Source of the DNA: Desulfobacterales bacterium
GTDB lineage: Bacteria; Desulfobacterota; Desulfobacteria; Desulfobacterales; JAHEIW01
Direction: 5' to 3'
NCBI GenBank assembly: GCA_030145015.1
Contig: JAQYWI010000107.1
Span: 1 to 18,515 of the forward strand
Length of the DNA stretch: 18,515 nucleotides
Part shown: positions 13,633 through 18,515 of the stretch, piece by piece
Layout: every line of letters starts with the position of its first letter
Position numbering within the stretch: the first letter of the stretch is position 1
Translations under genes and position numbers: made by a program
Notes under the pieces: model-generated
Seen by the model: the letters and a program-made list of their open reading frames with translations, nothing else
Database searches by the model: none
What the model was told of the DNA's origin: nothing

Positions 13633-14814
13633 TTACTTCGTATGTCTTTCTTTTTTCATTCTAAGTATCAACATGGGTATTATACCGATGACCGGGAAAA
13701 TTGCCATTGCGGCGAAACTCCACAGGTAGTCGCCCGTCGCATCCCTTAAACTGCCGACGATATAAGGGCCGAATGCACTCCCAACACCGGCGCCCGTTCC
13801 CAGGATGCCAAATCCAAAACCCATCACCGACTCGGGCAGAAGCTCTGCCGGTAATGAGAATATTGCCGGCGTTAGAATAGCGACGAAGACCCCGATCGAA
13901 ATGGAAAGAATGGCGGCGTGATGATTAAATTCCGGGATCAAATATAAAAATAAGGCCGTGCCGCCGCACCCGACCGCTACAAACATCCACTTGTGCCCGA
14001 TGCGGTCAATTAACAGGCCAACAATCGGGGCCAGCACAATAGAGCCCCACATCGGGTAACTTGCAAGCAGCCCTGCTTTGACAATACTCTCTCCCCGGGA
14101 AATAAAGTAGTCGGGCGCATATGTAAAGAATGAGATCAGGCCGGCGTTGAACAACCCCCATGACAACCCGACTAACCAGGCGCTGCCGCCTGCCTTTTTT
14201 ACCGCTGCAAGCAGCCCCGCCGGCTCTGATTTTAGTTCCCCAGCGGTGCTTTTACTGCGGTATAATACCAAGAAAAGAAATAACGCAGCAGCGCCCACGG
14301 CAAAACTAATCCATATCGATGCCTGCCAGCTGAAACGGAATGCGATGGCGCCCATAAAATTAAGAGAAAGGATCGTACCGAGCGGCATTGAAGTGTTAAA
14401 AATTCCCATCGCTAATCCGATTTCGCAGTCATAGAACCAGGATGCAACAATTTTCGCAACGACCACTATCAAGACAGTAGCCCCCACCCCGGCCACCAGG
14501 CGACCGAATGCAATAATCCCATAACTGCCGCTTAAAGCCACTATTGCAGTGCCGAGAGTCAGGCCCAGGAGTGAAGCAACTCCAACTTTGCGGGGCCCAA
14601 AACGATCTGTTAACATTCCTCCGGGGATCGATAAAAAGATCCCCGGCAATATAAACAAGCCCATCAGCGTACCGGCTCTGGCATAGGAAATATTGAGGGC
14701 CTCAACTAAAATCCCGATGAGGGGGGGAATACTTTGAAAAACGACACCAAATGTCAGTATGCAAAAAGTGCCCAATCCTAAAATAGCCCAGCGGTAAGCG
14801 TCAGCTGTTTTCAT
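13633..14814 (-). CDS. Major facilitator superfamily transporter, 12 helices
   Basis: A 393-aa inner-membrane carrier with the usual two six-helix halves. The loop between helices 2 and 3 carries the MFS motif GGMLTDRFGPRKVG (residues about 65-78) and its counterpart GLLIDRIGHKWM occurs in the second half. The N-terminal helix 1 (WAILGLGTFCILTFGVVFQSIPPLIGIL) and the helix 4-5 segment (GRLVAGVGATVLIVVVAKIVASWF) resemble anion or organic-acid permeases of the CynX/NarK/OFA-like branch, but no substrate can be named. ATG 14814 follows AGGAG. It lies 92 bp after the tex gene on the same strand and may be read from it. No enzyme gene adjoins it to hint at the cargo. Confidence 0.88.
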   Translation of the reverse strand: MKTADAYRWAILGLGTFCILTFGVVFQSIPPLIGILVEALNISYARAGTLMGLFILPGIFLSIPGGMLTDRFGPRKVGVASLLGLTLGTAIVALSGSYGIIAFGRLVAGVGATVLIVVVAKIVASWFYDCEIGLAMGIFNTSMPLGTILSLNFMGAIAFRFSWQASIWISFAVGAAALFLFLVLYRSKSTAGELKSEPAGLLAAVKKAGGSAWLVGLSWGLFNAGLISFFTYAPDYFISRGESIVKAGLLASYPMWGSIVLAPIVGLLIDRIGHKWMFVAVGCGGTALFLYLIPEFNHHAAILSISIGVFVAILTPAIFSLPAELLPESVMGFGFGILGTGAGVGSAFGPYIVGSLRDATGDYLWSFAAMAIFPVIGIIPMLILRMKKERHTK

Positions 14815-14906
14815 TTTCGCTCCTGATTAAGAAGTAATCCGATTCCGAATAAAGCAAAATCCTATCTCGCATTTCGGTAAATGAGGTGTCCGGCTTCACG
14901 TCATCT

Positions 14907-17177
14907 TCATCGTCGTTTATTCCCCAGCACTTCCTCAAACGGGTTGTGAAACGGTGTGTTTTTACTATTTTTGTGCGTCTTCTTTGCTGCGGTCGGTTTT
15001 TTTCGGTGGTTTGGTTTCCGTGGCCGTGGGCTTGTTGGCACTGCGGGCTTGCTTTTCATGGATAAAGAGATCCGCTTTCGATCCAGATCAACGGCGATAA
15101 CCCGCACCTTTACCTTCTGCTGTACCTTTACAAAATCGGCCGGATCCTTCACAAAGCTGTCGGACAACTCGCTGATATGCACCAGCCCGTCCTGATGGAC
15201 ACCGATGTCGACAAATGCGCCAAAGGCGGTCACGTTGGTAATGATTCCCGGCATCGTCATTCCCGTCTTGAGATCGGATATCTGGTTGATGCCTTTGGCG
15301 AACTCGATGGCCTCAAACTCCCGCCGCGGATCGCGGCCGGGTTTGGCCAGTTCTGCGAGAATGTCCTCGAGGGTTGGTCTTCCGACTTGATCGCTGACAT
15401 ACCGGGACACGTCAATCTTTGCTCTCAAACCGGCGTCTTTCATCAAATCGGCAACAGCACAGCTCAGGTCCTGCGCCATGGCATCCACTACCGCATAGCT
15501 CTCGGGATGTACGGCACTGGCATCCAGGGGATTGGCACCTCCCTGGATTCTCAAAAAACCGGCCGATTGCTCATAGGCTTTCGGGCCCAGCCGGGGAACC
15601 GTTTTTAGCGTCTGTCTTGAATTGAAAGGGCCGTTTTCATCGCGGTGCTTGACGATATTTGCGGCCAGCCCGGGTCCGAGTCCCGAGACATAGGCCAGCA
15701 GTTCAACGCTGGCACGGTTTACATCCACACCGACGGCATTCACGCAGCTAATGACCACATCATCCAGGGCCTGTTTCAATGCCGGCTGATCGACATCGTG
15801 CTGGTATTGCCCCACCCCGATCGATTTGGGGTCGATTTTAACAAGCTCCGCCAAAGGATCCATCAGGCGTCTGCCGATAGAAACGGCCCCGCGTATGGTA
15901 AGATCCAGCTCGGGGAACTCGTGGCGGGCCGCCTCCGATGCGGAATACACCGAAGCACCGCTTTCATTGACCAGAATCAGCGGAGTTTCCTTGAGGGCCT
16001 CAATTTGGCGTATAAAGGCCTCGGTTTCTCTACCGGCGGTACCGTTTCCAACCGCCAGCGCTTCGATCTCATAGCGCTTACACAGGTTGATGATAGATTC
16101 GGCTGCTTTCAGGTCCCGCCTTTCATCCAGGTGCGGATAAATCGTATCGTAGTGGAGTAGTTTCCCCTGACGGTCCAGGCAGGCGACCTTGCAGCCGGTT
16201 CGGAAACCGGGATCGATTCCCATAACGCGTTTGGGGCCCAGCGGGGGTGCCAGAAGCAGCTGGCGCAGGTTGCGGGCAAACACTTCGATGGCATGTTTCT
16301 CAGCGCGTTGCCGGGTGGCGAGTCGCGCCTCTGTTTCCATGGAACGTGACAGCAGCCGTTTGAAACCGTCATGGACGGATAGCTTGACCTGCGCTGAATC
16401 GGCGGCAGCACCCTTTACAAAAAGGGCTTCCAGCAGCGCCAAAGCTTCCGGTTCCGGCGGTGCAATGCTCAGATTAAGAATCGCTTCCTTTTCCCCGCGG
16501 CGCATGGCCAGAATGCGGTGGGAAGGGGCCCTGCCGGCAAATTCCTGCCATTCAAAGTAATCTCTATACTTGGCGCCTTCGGTTTCCTTTCCGGCGGCCA
16601 CCCGGCTTTGAATGAGGCCTTTTTTAGAATACAACGCACGCATTTTTTCACGTGTCCCGGGGTCCTCGTTGATGATTTCGGCCATGATGTGCCGGGCACC
16701 TTCCAGGGCATCCTGCGGTGATGCCACCTCCTTTTCAGGATCAACAAATTCGGAGGCAAGCTGGAGGGGATCCAGCCCCGTCTGTTCCAGGATTTTAAGC
16801 GCCAGGGGTTCCAGGCCTTTCTGGCGCGCAATCGTGGCTTTGGTCCTGCGTTTCGGGCGGTAGGGCAGGTAAATATCTTCGAGCAATGCCAGGTTTGCAG
16901 CCGAAAGCACTTTTTGCTTCAGTTCATCGGTAAGATGACCATGGGTTTCAAGGGATTTGAGTACGGCGGCCTTGCGGGCATCGAGTTCTTCAAGTTGATT
17001 CAATCGATCTCTGATGGCGGTGATGGCCACCTCATCGAGGCTGCCCGTGGCCTCTTTGCGATAGCGGGCGATGAAAGGGATGGTGTCTCCTTGTCTGAGA
17101 AGGCTCACGGTGGTTTGGACACCGGCAGACGGCAGCGTGAGTTCATCGGCGATAGTCGAAATATGGCCCGTCGTCAT
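14907..17177 (-). CDS. tex: Tex-family S1 RNA-binding transcription accessory protein
   Basis: A 756-aa protein matching Tex in length and domain order. An N-terminal helical region contains QTTVSLLRQGDTIPFIARYRKE and LEDIYLPYRPKRRTKATIAR. A YqgF/RNase H-like domain follows at about 315-450 (VMGIDPGFRTGCKVA, then AVGNGTAGRET), then paired helix-hairpin-helix motifs at about 490-560 (GLGPGLAANIVKHRDENG, VPRLGPKAYEQ), and an S1 domain at about 645-715 (VTAFGAFVDIGVHQDGLVHISEL). A basic, low-complexity tail of about 40 residues rich in Lys, Pro and Arg follows. Tex binds nucleic acid, associates with RNA polymerase and affects transcription and stress tolerance. ATG 17177 is chosen because the family begins at this point and AAAGG lies upstream; an upstream start at 17276 would add a non-family hydrophobic stretch. 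Confidence 0.95.
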   Translation of the reverse strand: MTTGHISTIADELTLPSAGVQTTVSLLRQGDTIPFIARYRKEATGSLDEVAITAIRDRLNQLEELDARKAAVLKSLETHGHLTDELKQKVLSAANLALLEDIYLPYRPKRRTKATIARQKGLEPLALKILEQTGLDPLQLASEFVDPEKEVASPQDALEGARHIMAEIINEDPGTREKMRALYSKKGLIQSRVAAGKETEGAKYRDYFEWQEFAGRAPSHRILAMRRGEKEAILNLSIAPPEPEALALLEALFVKGAAADSAQVKLSVHDGFKRLLSRSMETEARLATRQRAEKHAIEVFARNLRQLLLAPPLGPKRVMGIDPGFRTGCKVACLDRQGKLLHYDTIYPHLDERRDLKAAESIINLCKRYEIEALAVGNGTAGRETEAFIRQIEALKETPLILVNESGASVYSASEAARHEFPELDLTIRGAVSIGRRLMDPLAELVKIDPKSIGVGQYQHDVDQPALKQALDDVVISCVNAVGVDVNRASVELLAYVSGLGPGLAANIVKHRDENGPFNSRQTLKTVPRLGPKAYEQSAGFLRIQGGANPLDASAVHPESYAVVDAMAQDLSCAVADLMKDAGLRAKIDVSRYVSDQVGRPTLEDILAELAKPGRDPRREFEAIEFAKGINQISDLKTGMTMPGIITNVTAFGAFVDIGVHQDGLVHISELSDSFVKDPADFVKVQQKVKVRVIAVDLDRKRISLSMKSKPAVPTSPRPRKPNHRKKPTAAKKTHKNSKNTPFHNPFEEVLGNKRR

Positions 17178-17291
17178 GGTTTTCTTTACCTTTTTTACCT
17201 TGATGTGATAAATTTGAATTGGGGTGACAGTTGAAAATAATAGGCCCACTAATGCAAGCCCGCCGGTTAAAGTCAAGTAAAAGAAGGGTCC

Positions 17292-17402
17292 ATGTTAAGA
17301 ATTCTTTGGATAATAATAAAGTATCTCATTTATCTAACATTTATAATTGGATTTGTAATATTCTTTGCAGTCCTGATAAATTTTGCTGTAAAATATTTTT
17401 AA
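17292..17402 (+). CDS. 36-aa single-helix membrane peptide
   Basis: A short reading frame encoding MLRILWIIIKYLIYLTF and on to VLINFAVKYF. It is almost entirely one hydrophobic stretch with Arg3 and Lys10 near the start and Lys34 near the end, as expected for a small membrane-inserted peptide. AAGGG lies four bases before the ATG, close but usable. It is divergent from tex, with 114 bp between the start codons. I do not recognise it. AT-rich DNA can give such frames by chance, so this rests on the ribosome site, the flanking basic residues and the clean helix only. Confidence 0.4.
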   Translation: MLRILWIIIKYLIYLTFIIGFVIFFAVLINFAVKYF

Positions 17403-17420
17403 CCTAACTGAGCCTAGGTC

Positions 17421-17455
17421 TCTTTTGCCTCTTTGCGTCTTTGCCTCTTTTTTGC
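17421..17455. repeat. Pyrimidine-rich TCTTTGCC-type tandem repeat
   Basis: Four imperfect units: TCTTTTGCC (17421), TCTTTGCG (17430), TCTTTGCC (17438) and TCTTTTTTGC (17446). It lies in the 194-bp gap between the small membrane peptide and the secreted protein; no coding role is apparent. Confidence 0.6.
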
Positions 17456-17520
17456 ATGCATTTTATCTAAATCCTCAATATCCCCTTAATATTCAAACAA
17501 ATTTGCCGATATCTATATTA

Positions 17521-17570
17521 GAAGCAAAAAGCTTCTTCAATCAGTATGGGTTGTGATTTGTGCCAACCCA
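17521..17570 (+). promoter_or_regulatory. Two leader hairpins before the secreted protein gene
   Basis: GAAGC-AAAAA-GCTTC (17521-17535) and TGGGTTG (17547-17553) pairing with CAACCCA (17564-17570) around a 10-nt loop. The second ends 12 bp before the ribosome site at 17582. They may structure the mRNA leader or mark the end of an upstream transcript; neither has a T-run. Confidence 0.35.
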
Positions 17571-17596
17571 ATTTAAACCGAAGGAGATGATTCTAA

Positions 17597-17938
17597 GTGA
17601 AAAAATTTCTTATACTTTTTAGCATTGTTTTACTTCCGGCTTTCGCTTTTGCGAACTTTTCAATTAAGTTTGAAAATACGTCTAATGAAAAGATGATTTA
17701 CAGTCTCTATTGGATTGATCACCCTTTTAAATCGCTGCGACCTGCAAATATGGCTGCCGGTGAGCTAAGCGCTTTAGAAAGCAGAAGTCTCTCGAACCAT
17801 TATATAAACGGGCAGTACTATGTGATTTGGAGAGATGCCAGTGATATTAAACACGAAATGTTAATCTACATTCAGGATGGTGTTACCCAAATAACGGTCA
17901 CACCGATCGACTGGAGTTTTGTAAAGGGAGATATATAG
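17597..17938 (+). CDS. Small secreted protein, function unknown
   Basis: A 113-aa product with a textbook signal peptide (MKKFLILFSIVLLPAFAFA, cleavage near residue 19) and a mature part of about 94 residues rich in aromatic and polar residues (KMIYSLYWIDHPF, YINGQYYVIWRDASD, MLIYIQDGVTQITVTPIDW), suggesting a small beta-sandwich or barrel in the periplasm or outside. There are no cysteines in the mature part. I do not recognise the family. The GTG start at 17597 is supported by GAAGGAG ten bases upstream and by the signal peptide starting exactly there. An overlapping ATG at 17587 is in another frame and stops quickly. It stands alone. Confidence 0.75.
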   Translation: MKKFLILFSIVLLPAFAFANFSIKFENTSNEKMIYSLYWIDHPFKSLRPANMAAGELSALESRSLSNHYINGQYYVIWRDASDIKHEMLIYIQDGVTQITVTPIDWSFVKGDI

Positions 17939-17982
17939 GAATTATACCGTAATTGTGGTAATTGCGTATCGGCTCAAAATGC

Positions 17983-18210
17983 TCACATACTATCGTGTAT
18001 GCTCGGATGCACGACTTTTTCAGCGTCCCGCGCCTTTTGAACTCTGAAATCCCGCTTTTTGCGGGGGTCCTGAACCCCAGTCCGCGTTTTTGAGATGGGT
18101 TCTATTTCGCCCTCATCGTCCGGCTCGGATTTGTCGGCCAGGATCAGATATAAACAAAACACTAACCCAAAACCTATTAAGCTAAAGCCTAAATAGACCA
18201 AATTATTCAA
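17983..18210 (-). CDS. 75-aa single-helix membrane protein, acidic then basic tail
   Basis: Residues 4-24 (LVYLGFSLIGFGLVFCLYLIL) form one membrane helix. It is followed by an acidic stretch (DKSEPDDEGEIEP), a basic stretch (KTRTGVQDPRKKRDFRVQK) and a tail ending HPSIHDSM, presumably in the cytoplasm. No family is recognised. The start is TTG at 18210, supported by AGGAG (rc) eight bases upstream; there is no ATG or GTG ahead of the helix. It follows the ribbon-helix-helix gene by 41 bp on the same strand and is probably co-transcribed with it. Confidence 0.6.
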   Translation of the reverse strand: MNNLVYLGFSLIGFGLVFCLYLILADKSEPDDEGEIEPISKTRTGVQDPRKKRDFRVQKARDAEKVVHPSIHDSM

Positions 18211-18251
18211 GTTATTGTCTCCTGTAAAAGCGGGTGACCCCTGTGAGCTAC

Positions 18252-18434
18252 TCAGCCATTCGATATACCCAAGGGAGCTTCCTCTTCATCTGGGTACCTG
18301 TATTTTTCGAGTAGGTCCTTGATCGCCTCTTCAAGGAGATCATTTTGTCGCTTGTCCAACTGAGCCGCGAGGACTTTGATTTCCCTGATCAAGTCCGCAT
18401 CTAGGGTGGTGTTATACATTCTTCGTTTGCCCAT
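18252..18434 (-). CDS. Ribbon-helix-helix (CopG/Arc-like) DNA-binding protein
   Basis: A 60-aa protein with the RHH pattern: beta strand RRMYNTTLDADLI (residues 4-16), helix 1 REIKVLAAQLDKRQ (17-30) and helix 2 NDLLEEAIKDLLEKYR (31-46), followed by an acidic tail. RHH proteins bind DNA as dimers through the strand, here probably Arg5, Tyr7 and Thr9. Many are antitoxins or plasmid/mobile-element repressors, others are lone regulators. The downstream partner is a single-helix membrane protein, not a recognised toxin. Upstream of the ATG, AGAGG and TATAAT follow closely, so a short leader is likely. The domain call is good; the role is open. Confidence 0.8.
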   Translation of the reverse strand: MGKRRMYNTTLDADLIREIKVLAAQLDKRQNDLLEEAIKDLLEKYRYPDEEEAPLGISNG

Positions 18435-18483
18435 ATTGTATTATACCTCTAAAGAAATATCGGTAACTATACGGATAACTTTA

Positions 18484-18513
18484 GAAAAAAATAGGCGGTT
18501 GTTGCGAACCGCC
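18484..18513 (-). terminator. Intrinsic terminator of a gene beyond the right edge
   Basis: GGCGGTT (18494-18500) pairs with AACCGCC (18507-18513). On the minus strand it is followed by TATTTTTT, a classical intrinsic terminator. It must end a minus-strand transcript that starts outside the window, since no gene lies between it and the right edge. Confidence 0.8.
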
Positions 18514-18515
18514 CG

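Noticed and set aside
15645..16160. 171-codon plus-strand frame
   Set aside because: Antisense to tex, in the YqgF and helix-hairpin-helix coding region.

Overview
The window looks like a chromosomal stretch from an anaerobic, sulfate-reducer-like member of the Desulfobacterota (Desulfobacterales type). This is inferred from gene content (RND exporter with a LolA-like protein and a DUF1302-like outer-membrane protein, a PAS-PP2C phosphatase, Tex), moderate GC with AT-rich intergenic DNA, and scattered REP-like hairpins. No rRNA, tRNA, CRISPR array, transposase or phage gene is visible.

Layout. 1-1360: repeat-bearing leader, an Ogt/MGMT-type DNA repair methyltransferase and a small two-helix membrane protein. 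1531-7501: a four-gene plus-strand operon, TetR regulator, RND/MMPL exporter, LolA-like periplasmic protein and DUF1302-like outer-membrane protein. It sits behind a TTGACA promoter overlapped by a perfect 19-bp-arm palindrome. Both junctions after the exporter and the LolA-like gene carry long imperfect hairpins whose left arm contains the stop codon of the gene before. 7613-9857 (minus): a PAS-PAS-PP2C phosphatase preceded by a second TetR regulator with a palindrome inside its promoter. 10015-10657 (plus): an ArsR-type repressor with a CxCxC motif, then a 36-residue CxCxC, lysine-rich microprotein; both genes are preceded by the same 26-bp operator-like sequence. 10713-11702 (minus): an Asp-box (BNR) propeller protein. 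11703-12317: non-coding, with two tandem arrays flanked by 25-bp inverted repeats, then the promoter and long leader of a cold-shock protein gene. 12699-17177 (minus): KhpA-like KH protein, small membrane protein, MFS transporter and Tex. 17292-18434: small genes, namely a 36-aa membrane peptide, a secreted 113-aa protein, and a ribbon-helix-helix protein followed by a 75-aa single-helix membrane protein. A minus-strand terminator at the right edge belongs to a gene outside the window.

How it fits together. The 1.5-7.5 kb operon has parts in all three envelope compartments (inner-membrane pump, soluble carrier-like protein, outer-membrane barrel), which suggests export or trafficking of a hydrophobic substrate under TetR control. 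The best candidate for an undescribed system is the ArsR/CxCxC-microprotein pair: regulator and microprotein share the same cysteine pattern and the same duplicated operator. The remaining genes look like ordinary housekeeping or orphan genes.
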